From positions 109,004,917 to 109,068,916 of the forward strand of contig OY978525.1 in assembly GCA_963854835.1 (NCBI GenBank): a DNA stretch of 64,000 nt. Reading direction: 5' to 3'. The notes under the pieces were generated by a model, which ran no database searches, was not told the DNA's origin, and worked only from the letters and a program-made list of their open reading frames with translations. Each line of letters begins with the position of its first letter. The stretch's first letter is position 1. This document shows, one piece after another, positions 1 through 12,330 of this stretch. The position numbers and the translations under genes are program-made. The stretch is from Megamerina dolium (taxonomy: Eukaryota; Arthropoda; Insecta; Diptera; Megamerinidae).

Positions 1-655
1 GGTGCTTGAACAACAGGCGGTGGACGGCGATTTTTTGAACAAAATTTTCTTCAGCGACGAAGCACATTTCTCACTCGGTGGGTATGTTAACAAACAAAAT
101 TGTCGTATTTGGGGTTTTGAGAATCCTCAAGTAATTGAAGAGAGGCCACTACATCCACAAAAAGTCACTGCTTGGTGCGCTCTTTGGTCCGGAGGTGTGA
201 TTGGACCTTACTTCTTCGAAAACGACGATGGAATGACTGTCACCGTCAATTTGGAGCGTTATGGTCATATGATAACCGACTTTTTTTTGCCTGCTATTGA
301 AGAATACGACTTAGAGAATATGTGGTTTCAACAAGACGGTGCCACATGCCACACAACTCGAGCGATTATGGCTTTATTGCAAGAGAAATTTTCTGGCCGC
401 GTAATTTCTCGTCGTGGCGATATCAAGTGGCCACCAAGATCATGCGATTTGACACCGCTTGACTTTTTTTGTGGGGTTCGCGAAAGACCGTGTTTATGCA
501 GATAAACCTTTAACTCTTGAGCACCTAAAAACCAACATTCGTCACGTTATGGCTGAGATACCGCACCAATATGTGTCAAAAAGTGGTCGAAAATTACCTC
601 AAAAGAATCGATGCTTGCAACAATTCGCGTGGTGGTCATTTAAATGACGTAGTAT
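1..655 (+). mobile_element. rosa-type mariner relic, C-terminal part of transposase, cut by window start
   Basis: A Tc1/mariner-superfamily transposase fragment that would cut and paste its own DNA. The frame from base 2 shows the first catalytic block (FFSDEAHF), a second block (WFQQDGATCHT) and a third (RSCDLTPLDFF), the order expected in this superfamily. The frame shifts near 465 (continuing as GFAKDRVYADKPL) and again near 575, where the last codons before a stop near 655 are in a third frame. The copy is therefore dead. The N-terminus lies outside the window, so the start cannot be judged. The wording of the motifs resembles the rosa-type mariners seen again at 11.2, 33.0 and 49.4 kb. 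About 100 bases of AT-rich sequence follow without a clear inverted repeat. Confidence 0.8.
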
Positions 656-834
656 TTCACACATAATGTCAACGTTCAAACTTTATAATAAAAAACAAAT
701 ATCATGATAAAAAATATTTTATATGTGTTTTATTTACATTTACTTTTGAAACCGCAAAATGGATAACCCTTTATGTTCAATAAAGAGCATTTTCAGGAAG
801 TTTTAATTTTCTTTTTTTAAATTGGAACAACAAT

Positions 835-1640
835 CCAGCTGAAGCGCTTCGATTGCTTGTGGAAGTTTATATTAAATCTGCTCCAGCAGACCAAAAATGC
901 AGAGAGTTGCTTCAATATTTCAAAAGTGGTGATTTTAATGTTGATGACAATCTTCGACCTGGAGAGTCAGAAAAGTTTGAAGATGAAATATTGGAGGATA
1001 TTGAATGAAGACTAGTGCCAAATGCAAGAAGAACTTGCAGAATCATTGGAAGTCACTCAACAAGCCATTTCAAAATGCCATGAAAACCTTGGAAATGATT
1101 CAAAAAGAAAAACATTGAGTGCCATATGAATTGAAATCAAGAGAGATTGAAGGTAGATTTTTCACATGCCAACTGCTGCTGGAGAGGCATGTGAAAGGAA
1201 GATTTTTTTGCATCATTTTGTGACTGGCGATGAAAAATGGATCCATTACGGTAATGCCAAGAGCAAAAAATCTTAGGTTAAACCCAGTCAACAACCATCA
1301 ACATCAACTGCAAAGCCCAATATGAATAGTTCAAATGTAATGCTATGTATCTGGAGGGTGGAATCAACTGGGTGTGGTGTATTCTGAGCTGCTGCAACCT
1401 AATGAAATAATCACAAGAGTCAAAACATATTTGGAAACGTTGAAATGGCACATGACTTAACTGAGCAGCATTTCCTACGAAGAAGTCAAGAATTGGATCG
1501 ATTTGTGAATTACAACAAAAGGCGCACCGTTTTTTCAAGATGGTATCCGAAAATTACTAGAAAAATAGGAAAAAGTAATGGTTAACGATGGACAATACTT
1601 TCAAAAACTTTTAAATTCATATTGTTATTAAAAGAAATTC
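835..1640 (+). mobile_element. Degenerate mariner transposase relic
   Basis: Scattered frames on the plus strand read as a mariner transposase. The N-terminal helix-turn-helix part shows ALRLLVEVY and YFKSGDFNVDD, and the first catalytic block is VTGDEKWIHYGN near 1220. It is followed by a segment reading TSTAKPN and CIW. Several stops and shifts interrupt it, and the region of the second and third catalytic Asp is barely recognisable. It is a different mariner lineage from the fragment at the window start, only about 180 bases upstream. No terminal repeats were found. Confidence 0.7.
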
Positions 1641-3220
1641 TTGAAAATAGCAAAAAAAAAAAACGAATCGAATTAAGTTGTATTACCAATACACACAAAC
1701 TTATATCAAGACTCTCGTTTTTTCCATTGGAGATTGCTTGAATATAAAATTGCTAAAAAATCAAATATTTTAGCATTTTTTTTACTTATTAATATGATAT
1801 TACTCATACTTCTCATATGATTTGCTCTCAAATTGCCAATACATTTTTTATTTTGTTGCTCTCAAGATTTCCGAGGAAATGCATATTCACCAAACGACAC
1901 TGTGTACCACTTTACCTCATTGCCATCATGCCATCATACAACTTACTTATATTTACAATAAAATATACATGTTTTTTTATATTCAACATATTTCTATACG
2001 ATGAATTGTTGTTCTTCATGTTACATTGCGGATGGTGTAGCTTCACATTATTGTTTTGCTTTATTTTCTTCTTCTTTTTGTAAATCTTCTCATCTGCTTT
2101 CTACCATATATACATATGTACTTGCTCGTATTATATTATAACAAGTTCTTAACATGTTGCCATTGTTGCAATATCAACATTCGGCCAATATCAGCAGAGG
2201 TAGGAGTTACAAAATCAACAATAAAAAAAAAATATTGCTCAATGAATTGCATGTTTGTATTGTTTTGTTGCTGTTTTTAATTTTTTTTTTCTTACTTTTT
2301 TGGTGCGCGCACAAAAAAAAGAAAATGCACCGCAATAGCATTTTACTATGAGCCAACTTATGCTACCGCATGCTTCATATCAATTGCATTAGCCTCTATG
2401 CCATGCATAAGGTAAGAGTGGTGAGCTCTTTGGTTTAGTGTTCGTGTTGAATGAACGAACGAAGGTACATTTAATACCAACAGAGTCTTAAGTTTTAATT
2501 ACATCGACAAAGTGTTTTCCTTCACTTGAGCTCAAGTGGCTTTCTATCGTACATGTTGTTTGTTATTGTTTATTCTTTTCTATGTTGATGATGCGATGCG
2601 ATGCAACCAATTCTCAAAAAGGCAATTCAAAAGGATTATTATTGTTGGTTGCTTTTTGATGTAGTTAGTAGGTACTAAGTGCATGTTATTGGTTGGTTGG
2701 TTGGTTGGTTGGTCGTCGTAAGTATGTGTGTAAATGCAAGTATTGTATCAAAGTGAAATCTCATTAAAAAATACTTCCAGACAATAGCATTAATTCGCAC
2801 TTTGTTTCAATTGCATTAAGCTTTAGTTTGCTTTTGTACTTTTATATGTTTATTGTGTATGCACGACACACGACCAACAAGATTCCTACCTAGGTATGTA
2901 AGTATGATACAATATATATTCCATATACATGTCTTTGTAGTCAATCAAAGGAATATTTCCTGTAGGATTATATGTTTAATTAATTTTTAAATATCTTAAT
3001 TGTTGAAATAAGAAAAAAGAAAAAAAAAACATCTACAAAATTCATTATTTTATCTGTCTATTATTGTCTAATGCTTTCACCAAAAGTTTAGCCTACATCC
3101 ATCATCGATTTCGGAGTAGAATTATAGAGGTTTCATCCAAAAGCACAATATGGCCAGGGTTTTAGATACACAAAATGTTCTATTGCGAAATCAATGTTAC
3201 CTCTGCCTTATAGTCTATCT
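1641..3220. other. AT-rich intergenic DNA
   Basis: No coding sequence that I can support. It holds poly(T) and poly(A) runs and a GGTT tetranucleotide array at about 2690-2713. Open frames here are low complexity (Phe/Leu/Lys rich) and have no codon structure. Confidence 0.6.
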
Positions 3221-4454
3221 ATCAGGTCAGGTTATTATCAAAATAAATAAAAACAGAAGTTTTCAGTACTTATTAATCAACAATATATTTTCCTGCTTTA
3301 TTTACAATGTCTTGTCCCAATGTTTAGTTAAATTTTTAATTCCCTGCTCAAAAAAATGTTTCTCCTTGGAGCCAAAATACGCATCGATATCCCATTTTAT
3401 AACTTCTTTTGAGGTGTAGTTCTTATTACTTAAATGGGACTGAAGTCCACGGAAAATGTGATAATCGCAAGGTACAATATCAGGAGAGTATGATGGATGC
3501 AGCATTAGCTCCCATCCGAGCTCGTTCAGCTTGCCTAAGATCTGTCTTGCGGTATGCGGTCTTGCGTTGTCGTGGTGAAACAAAACTTTGCATCTATTGA
3601 CTAAAGGCGATCGATTTTTTTCAAGTTCTTCATTCAGTTTGAATAGTTGATGGCAATAATAATCGGCTGTCTGATCGTCTGGTTTGGTTTCAGCAGATCA
3701 AAATAAATGATATCGGCTATATCCCCCACCAACAGGAGGCCATCTCTGAGGGGTTGATTCTGATGTTTCATCTTTATCTAACCACTAGCGTTTGCAAACA
3801 GGATTATTGTAAATGACCCATTTTTCGTCCCCAGTAACAATATGGTTCAAAAAACTCAAGCCGCTGCAGCAGCTGAGAACACACATTCACTCTCTACTGA
3901 AGGTTTGCGACGGAAAGTTAATGCGAAATCCATTTTTTCCCGCTTTTGGAACTTTGCTCAATTAAACGAGGTGCCTGTAAACTGTTCCATATGATGAATT
4001 CAACTTTCCAGCCATTATATCGACTGTCAAACTTGGCTCAGCTTCCATGAGTTCCAGCAAGACGCCGGAGTTAAAGACCTCAGGACGATCAGAGCTTGGG
4101 GCATCCTCAACGTCACAATCACCACTTCGGAATTGGGAAAACCACTTTTGCGCAGTCCTCACACTCACGGTATTCTCCCCATGAGTTGCGTTTATTTCTG
4201 CAGCAGCATTTCTTGCATTTGTTCCATTTTTATAAAAAAATACAAATATGCCTCTTATACTCGTTCGAAAATTCCACTTTATTTTTTCACAACGCATACT
4301 TCTATCCGCAATTAAAATCACTTGTTGAATGCACAATACATCAGAAAAAATAAAAATAGTTTCATTATCTCTCACGAATCATTTTTTGTACGCAAAAAGC
4401 GTCTACTGTGAAAGTATTGAACAAATAACGCACGAGCTTATGGACTGACCTGAT
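3221..4454 (-). mobile_element. Mariner element with broken transposase, TIRs visible
   Basis: A near full-length mariner copy on the minus strand. The outer ends carry an exact 10-base inverted repeat (ATCAGGTCAG at 3221-3230, its complement at 4445-4454). The N-terminal part lies at about 4290-3962 (helix-turn-helix region, AQKWFSQFRSGDCDVED). The C-terminal part at 3583-3302 has the second catalytic block FHHDNARPHTA and third block YSPDIVPCDYHIF. Between them the frame is lost, but VTGDEKWVIYNN-like sequence with the first catalytic Asp is readable near 3820. Stops and shifts make it non-functional. Confidence 0.8.
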
Positions 4455-4722
4455 GTAATGACGATGTGACCAATTACTTTATAATTCGCATAATTCAAAA
4501 TGGGCAGAGATGCCGTCTCTGATGATTCTTCTGAAGATTTTTGTCTCTGGAAGCAGATGCTTATTGATTAACTTTGGAGTATCTTCTACTTAAACATGAT
4601 AGTGCCGATTCATTTATAAACACACTCAGAAGTTTGCTAAAGAGCTGAGTAACACCGACACGATTTAAAATTGTAAGTTTCCATGACTTTTTTATATTAA
4701 TATCATAAATAATTAACACAAT

Positions 4723-5142
4723 AGGTCGTTTTGATCCCATTTTTTAGAGAATCTAAATAAAATGGCATTTGGGAGGTTGCTAAGGGGTTAAAATGTTTTA
4801 AAAAATTATTCGACGGTTAAATTTCATTAACGATATTCTCAGACAAAATCTTTATACAAAGACCATAAAAGTCCACAAAATATAAAAAGAAATATATCTC
4901 CTTGAAATGAACAAATTATAAAAGAATGCATAAAAAAGTTGCATATTTCAAGGGGATATATTTGTTTTTTTTTTCTTCCCTGTAGACTTTTACGTTCTTT
5001 GTATAAAGATTTTGTGTGAGAATGACCCTAGTGAAAATTTCTGGCGAATAATTTTCTAGAACATTTTAACCCCCTAGCGACCTCCCAAATGTCATTTTAA
5101 TTCAACTTTCTATAAAAAAAAGGGGTCAAAATGACCCCTTTG
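4723..5142. repeat. Large fold-back (palindromic) element
   Basis: About 190 bases at 4723-4910 are repeated in inverted orientation at about 4955-5142 with many small differences. For example, GGCATTTGGGAGGTTGCTA on the left pairs with GACATTTGGGAGGTCGCTA on the complement of the right arm. The arms leave only a short centre, so the single strand could form one long hairpin. The motif GGGTTAAAATGTT recurs at about 4787, on the complement near 5075, and at 5157. No coding capacity. It is most likely a non-autonomous fold-back or MITE-type transposon. Confidence 0.75.
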
Positions 5143-6265
5143 AGACAGAGCTAACGGGTTAAAATGTTTTTAAAAATTTTACAACATATTGCGCTACGAT
5201 ATAAATTTTAACCCTTTCTTCGACTTATGCTAAAAACGACCTATGTCACCTACTTTCGACCTGTGTTAGAGATCTCTATGTAATAGTCATATACAAACTG
5301 ATGGCACCTTGAAAATATATTTCATACTCCTTCTATGATTTTATTTAAATTATATTATGACCTGAAAATTCATACCAGAGTGGATTTTCTAATTCTGAAG
5401 AGCCCGTAAATGTCCTATATTCATCAATCGGATCTTGACATTAATAATTTGAATAAACATTTATTTTTTTAACAAATTCTTATAAAGCAAATGAAAATTG
5501 CATATACGTAGAGGATATAAAAGAAATTTCAAGAATATCGCAACTTTTGATCGAAATTTTGCTCTATCTGTGTATACACACACACGCACCTATACTCAAG
5601 GATATGTATATGCAGCATCAACATATGAAAATTCGCATGCCTATCTTCTTATCTGCATTTACTATTTAAATGGGTATACATATATGTATGTACAGCAACA
5701 TGTAAGTTCATATAAGTGAATGTACATTTATTTTGAAAGGAATTTAAATTGGATGTCAAATGTTGATATTCTATTCTATTCTTTTTGTATTATTTGTGTG
5801 TTTTTTTTTTTTTTTAACTACAATATGTTCTATTTTTATTGTAGTAGCTACAACAACAAAAAATTTCAGAAAATTACACAAAATAAAAGCAAAAACTACA
5901 ATAAAATAGGAATGAAATGAAAAGTCAACAAAAACAAACACACAATCATACATGTATGATCACAGAAAAACATACATAAGTGTGTATGCATTTGAATATG
6001 TAGACTTACAGATGTTCATTTCCATAAAATTCAAACGAAAGAATGTACGAGTAAATGTACATATGCGTGTCTGTACAAAGATATGGTCGGTGAGTAGAGT
6101 TGGTACGCAAATAGTTTCTGTACACTACACCCAAAACTAATATTTTGTTTTTAGTTAACATCACAGGCTTCAAATAGCCTTGATCGAGCTGCCCTGCTAA
6201 CATTGCTGAGCACATTTGAAATTTTTACACATTTTTACTGTCAAAAGAATTGCAGATGATCAGAG
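5143..6265. other. AT-rich intergenic DNA
   Basis: Nothing codes here that I can recognise. Short ORFs are rich in Tyr/Thr/His from CATATGTA and CACACA-type repeats, which are common in this window. Confidence 0.5.
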
Positions 6266-6274
6266 GATCATGAC

Positions 6275-7831
6275 CAAGAATGATAGAAATAAGGATTGCA
6301 CCCTGTGACGTCATAAACGAAACAGTACGAACAGTAGGCAAATACGAAGTGTCAAAATCCCATACAAAAGGTAAATAAAACTGCGAACTTTTATATAAAA
6401 TTATAAAATAAGCAATATTTATTACTTTATTATGAAAAAAATATTAGAAGAAACAATTAAATAAAGATACCTTGAAAATATGTATGTAACCTAAAGTGAC
6501 CAGAAGTTGCCTAAGTGGAAAAGCTGTGGAAATAAAATGTAAATAAACGCGAAGTGGTTTCGTGTTTTCATTACAAGTTACATTACAAGCACATATGTAT
6601 AAATGTAGGAATATTAAAAATTTTTTAATAATTATATCAATAACTTAAAAAAAAAGTATTAATTAAGAATATAAAAAAAAATTAATAAAAACTACGTTAC
6701 TATTTTAGTGAATTTTCTTTCTTTTTTTTTCTTATGAGCGGCTTCTTCAATTTCTTTGTTTAGTTTTTTAATCTTGAAGAAAATCCTTGCCCGGAAAAAT
6801 AATTTTTTACCTTAATATTACAATTAATACCGGAAGATCGTTAAATATGTTTTTGTACAAAATTATTTGTAACGAGCAACCCGTTTCCATTAATTTTTTT
6901 TTTATATTCTTGAGCAAGTTTTGCAAAACTCCCTTTTAAAACTTCTATGTTATATACATACTTCCTTTCCGTCCTCCTTCCATCCTTTCTGTCTGCGGAA
7001 TGATTTTTCTAAAGTCTGCGCAACTGTGCGATTTAGAACCACTTCGTGTCATAATTTTTCCATCTCTTCGAACAGATTGCTAGTGTTATGCAGATTTAGA
7101 GCAGAGTTTGAGGCTTCTCCGAATCAACTTCAAAACGATCTAATCCTACCTCTGTTCATAAGTTAATTTAAACAGTTGAATGTTTCCATACAATAACCAC
7201 CGTTTTTTTGTTACCATTAATTGCAATTTTTGAACTTTGTTAATGCAACAACATAGCTTATTTTCATTTCGCTGAACCGTATGTTAACGAAAAGTTGTTC
7301 CACCTGATACTCGGCAAACAGTTGGCACAACCCAGCGGAGCTTCAATTTAAGTTTCGACGCAAAGCCTGGAAAATTAGAAACATTTCCGATATGCGAAAG
7401 CTGTTCAAATAAAATAAATAAATTTTTCATTAATTTTCCGTAAAATTATCATTTAAGAAATGGTCCTTGCAAATCACACCATGTTTGTGATTGAAAGGAC
7501 TTGATCACCGACAGAAACTAATCCACTTTTTTGTCAAAGCCACATCACACGGAAAGCAAGAAAATAGTTCTATAAAAACGATTTGTCGTAACTACCGTTA
7601 TTGCAACTCCCCACTGCACTCTGCATTTGTAAAAATCACCTTTGTTCAATCAAAATTGTTTTAAGTAACCGCGTACTATACAAATGTAAGAATTATAAAA
7701 ACTTATTTGCTTTTTTTGGTTAATTTTCTTTTCGTTTATGACGTCACCATACGAAGAATTGACTGTCAAACTCAAACCAAAAAAAAGATAACTGTTCACT
7801 CAGGGCGCAATCTCTATTTCTATCATACTTG
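6275..7831 (-). mobile_element. P-element-like transposon relic with THAP-type N-terminus
   Basis: The ends carry an imperfect inverted repeat of about 31 bases (left 6275-6305, right 7801-7831; shared core ATGATAGAAATA, then GATTGC and CCCTG). The same 9-base direct repeat flanks it with one difference (GATCATGAC at 6266, GATCATCAC at 7832). A second inner inverted repeat, TGACGTCATAAACGAAA, sits at about 6305 and 7731-7747. On the minus strand from 7626 a broken frame reads like a THAP DNA-binding domain: AVGSCNN, then a segment resembling KKWISFCR, then HGVICKDHF near 7480-7455, followed by Lys-rich possible coiled coil. No catalytic part is visible, and shifts and stops are frequent. A 31-base TIR, an inner repeat and a THAP domain together suggest the P superfamily. 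Duplications there are usually 8 bases. Confidence 0.6.
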
Positions 7832-7840
7832 GATCATCAC

Positions 7841-9562
7841 AACATCGCTGTGCGTCTTTACTATCAATTGTGTGGTGGGTTTGTATCTATGGTGTTTTAT
7901 ACAAAATACCCTAGACACACACTCACAACACAATAAAGGACCAAAGACATAAGCCCTCATCACAATGAATAGCTAAGATACACACCTATGATGTTATGAT
8001 GCTCTGATACTCTGCGCCAGAACCGGCCTTTCCTAACTACTAAATCACGAAATTTAGAAATAACGGTAATTTGATATACTGATAAAGTTATAGCCAAATT
8101 TATATCGATTTCAGATGCATTCAAATGGATTTATAGCATTATTATAAATATTTTTGGCTTGACTGTAATACGATATCTGTAATGCGCTCGCGAATCATTT
8201 TTTTTTTCTTCTCATTTTAATAACATCCACATATGCTGCAACAATGTCTATCTTCCGACTGTCGCTGTTTTGTTTTTTTTTTGTTTTTCTTTGCGCTGTT
8301 ATTGTTGTAAATGTCGCTTTGGGCGACACAAGATTGTCGCATTTGCATTTTGTCCGTTTAACAACAACAACAACAAAAATATGTATATATTTATACAAAT
8401 ATATACAATAGAAATGAGAAAAAAAAACCAGGCATACTAAAGTAAAAAGTAAATTCGTAATCGCGCAACGTCTACATACAAATATGTATCATACATGGCC
8501 CTTTGTACTCTCTAGTGTATTATCACACATGTAGTAATATGTACATACATATGTATATACACGGGAGTATAGGATAGATACATTTTTAACATAACAAATA
8601 CTTGTGTAAGAAATGCGTTATATTGGAATTTGTACAATTGTTGCTTTCGCTTTTTCGCCTTCATCTTAGTCGTCGAGTTCTCTTGCTCAACCTCTATCGT
8701 TTCGACATTTTCTTTTTTTTTTAATTTTTATTTTACAATAAATTTTAATTCAATTTTCACAGAAAACACACACACACACACATACACAGGTATAGAAATG
8801 CATAAGGATACAGTTGCGAATGCAACACGTATGCGTTCACACTTATGTATGTATTTGTACTCATACCAAATCCAATGGAAACGGAAACGCGTTCTCTCTG
8901 AATTGACAACAATTTCAACAATTTGAAAGATGCTGTTCAATGACTATGTGCAAGAGGACATAAGACGGGGATTTGCAGCTGAATGCACACAAATTGATTA
9001 TTATACAGCCAGACGGATCGTATATTCTACTATTAGAAAATGTTATTGCACGATAAAGTCTGTTCAAAAACATCGCTCCACATTGAGTATCAGAATGTGC
9101 TTTCACAACTTCTGATTGTACAAATACATACATACATATGTGTTTACAATATTTTACGTAGTATTCTGTATGGCATGCTATCTTAAATATGAAATTTATA
9201 GTTGTCGCTACAATATCACGTTGTCAATTCGTTTTTTGGTGTGTCACATGCGACGCTTGTAAATGTAATAAAATCCAAGTATTGAAACCACTCGTTAAGT
9301 TGATTTTCATGTTCAAAATGATTGTAAGATATTGCCATGTCAATTGAAATGCTCACACATTATGTTCTGTTATCACATAATTAAAGTTCGATTGGATTAA
9401 ATGGACTGCTAGTAGTTGCTCTAAACTTTAATTTTATATTCTTGACAATATCCTAACGATTTTAACACATACTGGCAGAAACATTTCACTTTATAGCTAT
9501 TCGATCGAAATATTTAAAATATCTATTTTTATAAGATATAATCCGTTACTGGTTGTCGATTA
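7841..9562. other. AT-rich intergenic DNA
   Basis: No supported gene. It contains a CA-rich stretch (about 8766-8785), TACATA/CATATG-type repeats and poly(T). ORFs of 60-98 codons here have the composition of the repeats that make them. Confidence 0.5.
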
Positions 9563-11140
9563 GTTTAAATCCCGGAGCCTTCCCTTGTCGTGATGAAAAT
9601 GGGAGTCTGGTCACAGATGTCCAGAGTGTACTGAGTCAATGGAGGGAACACTTCTCCACGTTATTGAATGACGATGCTACGAACAATTCCGCCAGTGGAG
9701 GAGATTGCCCGAACACCCCAATTACGGATGATGGTGTTGACGTTTCACCACCTGACCATGATGAGGTTAAAACAGCCATAATGAGGCTGAAGAACAACAA
9801 AGCAGCAGGCACAGACCGGCGGCGATGAGCTGGTCACCTGCATGCACCAGCTCATAAGCAGAATATAGTCGGACGAAAGCATGCCTGATGATTGGAGTCT
9901 CAGTGTTCTCTGCCCCATAAAATAAGAAAGCAGACCACACAATTTGCGACAACTACCGTGGCATAAGTCTCCTCAGCATGGCATACAAGGTTTTATCTTG
10001 CGTATTGTGTGAAAGCTTGAAGCCTATGCTCAGCAACCTGATTGGACTGTATCAGTGTGGCTTCAGACCGAATAAATATACCGTCGATCAAATTTTCACA
10101 CTACGCCAAATCCTGAAAAAGACCCACGAAAAATAGATCAACCACTTTCGACAGTCCGATAAGGGACTGTCCTCTCCACAACTATGGCTGAATTTGGTAT
10201 ATCTGGAAAACTCATTCGATTTTGCAGAATGACACTGCCTAACTCTCGTTGTGCTGTGAAAATTGGTAAGGACCTCTTCGTACCATTTAGTACCGAACGG
10301 GAGTTCAGACAAAGTGATTCGTTATCGTGTGACCTTTTTACCTTTATTATGGAGAAAATTATTGAAGATTTACGACATAATTGCACTATCTTCAACAAAA
10401 GTATAATGCTGCTGGCATATGCCGACGATATTGATATAATCGGTATCAACTCACGAGCAGTCAGTGCAGCATTCTCTGAATTGGAACGAGAGTCACGTCG
10501 AAGTACTTAGTGTCTACAAAGAAAGAGTCCTGGCGTCTTGACAATTACACTTTCGAGGTGGTGAGGGAGTTCGTCTATCTTGGAACCAGTATCAACAACT
10601 GTGATGAGGTCAGCCTGGAGATCATGCGTAGGATAACTCTTGCTAATAGGTGTTACTTTGGGCTGAGTAAGCAATTGAGCAGACGAGCCCTCTCTCGAAG
10701 ATCGAAAATCACACTCTACAAGTCCCTCATTATTCCTGTCCTAACATATGGCACAGAAGCCTGGAAAATTTCCACCACGAATGAGAGAATGCTTGGAGTT
10801 TTCGAGAGAAAAGTTCTACGCAGAATCTTTGGACCTATTAGCGTTGATGGCGAGTACCGTCGTACGATGAGCTGTACGCTGACATTGACATAGTCAGCGA
10901 ATCAAAATCCAGCGGCTGCGCTGGCTTGGTCATGTCGAGCGAATGGAAGAAGACGCTTCAGCGAAGTGGGCATTTAATGCGGCACCCACTGGAGGACGCA
11001 GAAGAAGAGGAAGACCAAATCTCCGTTGAAAGGACCAAATGTTGGGTAACCTGGCTGCGCTTGGAATATCCAATTGGCGCCGCATTATATGTTCGGCCTA
11101 AATCGATCAGCGGTTGTTATCGCCATATAAGAAGAAGACG
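9563..11140 (+). mobile_element. Non-LTR retrotransposon copy A, 5'-truncated, broken
   Basis: A LINE reverse transcriptase relic. Reading in order: a linker with LSQWREHFSTLLN and IMRLKNNKAAGTD (RT domain entry); damaged middle blocks; the polymerase motif LLAYADDIDIIG near 10410-10445, which holds the two catalytic Asp; VREFVYLGTSINNC; RRSKITLYKSLIIPVLTYG; and a C-terminal WLGHVERM-type segment. The frame is broken by a deletion near 9825, by stops, and by a shift near 10895. The 3' end carries an AAG-type simple repeat at about 11128-11138. The endonuclease part is missing. Copies B (14.4-16.2 kb) and C (58.5-59.7 kb) are the same family. I cannot fix the clade; the triplet tail favours an RTE-like element. 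Confidence 0.85.
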
Positions 11141-11238
11141 AACAAGTCTATTAGTTGATCTTGCTTCCAGCATACTCAATTTTCTGCTTTCGGTTAGCTC
11201 TCATTTAGATTGATAGATGGGGCATAATACAGGGTGTT

Positions 11239-12330
11239 TCAACATGAGGTATCAATTTAAATTTTCCATTATTGTTTCGAATGTCAACATACAACTGTCA
11301 TTCGTTAGCATTTGACAGAGAAGAAATAGAGATTTTCAAATGTAGATCGATACACGATCGCACAATGTATTGAAATAGTGAAAATTCACTATAACAACGT
11401 TTAAAATATCGTCAACACGTGTTTTAGGCCATCAACAAGCACCTTCTCGCACAGCTATAGTGAAATTAGTCGATAAATTTGAACGTCTTGGAGAAGTTTG
11501 TGATGTAAAGACTCCAACTCGTGCTCGCTCGGCCAGGTCAACGGAAAATATCTCAGCTGTAGCTGAGAGTGTGGCTAAAAACTCTGGTTCGTCCATTTCG
11601 GGACGATCACAGGAATTAGGCGTATCAAAAGTCATTTGGCTTCGTATTTTGCATAAAGATTTTGGCCCTTATAAGGTGCAGTTGCTACAAGAATTGAAGC
11701 CTTAAGATTATGGAAAACTCTGTACATTTGCTTATTGGATGCTGGAAATGCATGAAGAAGATTAGGATTTCTCAAACAAAATTATTCTGAGTGATGAAGT
11801 TCATTTTCATCTGTTTGGATACGTGAATAAACAACATTGATGCATCTAAGGCTCGGAAAACCCAAGAGAAATGATCCGAACAACCTCTCCATCCCCAATG
11901 ATAAACTTTTTGGTGCGGTTTTTAGAGTGGCGATTTCATTGGATCATATTTTTTTGAAAATGATGCTGGTGCGACCAATATTGAGTGACGTTTTTTGACC
12001 TGAAATTGAGGCAAGACGGCGCCACATGCCATATAACTGGTGAAACAATGGCTCTATTGTGTAAAAAATTTCCTGGACATGTGATTTCTCGAAATGCTGA
12101 CCCTGATGACCACCGAGATTGTGCGACCAAACACCATTAGACTTTTATCTTTGGAGTTAAGTCAAAGATAAAGTCTACGTCAATGCTCCAGCAAATATTG
12201 AAGCACTTAAAGACAATATTAGAGCTATTATTCGCGAAAAACCTCCGCAATTATGCGAAAATGTGATGAAAATTTTCATCAAAAGAACACGCGGCGGAAA
12301 TTTGGCAGATATTATATTCCAATACTAACC
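11239..12330 (+). mobile_element. rosa-type mariner relic
   Basis: Starting with CAGGGTGTTTCAACATG, the plus strand carries a heavily mutated rosa-type transposase. Visible remnants are an N-terminal helix-turn-helix region with TPTRARSARSTENIS near 11520, a first catalytic region around 11770-11810 resembling the F-SDE-HF block, RRRHMP near the second block (12010), CDQTPLDFYLW near 12120-12150 for the third block, and a C-terminal stretch ending IIFQY before a stop near 12327. Many frameshifts are present. Same lineage as the fragment at the window start. Confidence 0.7.
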
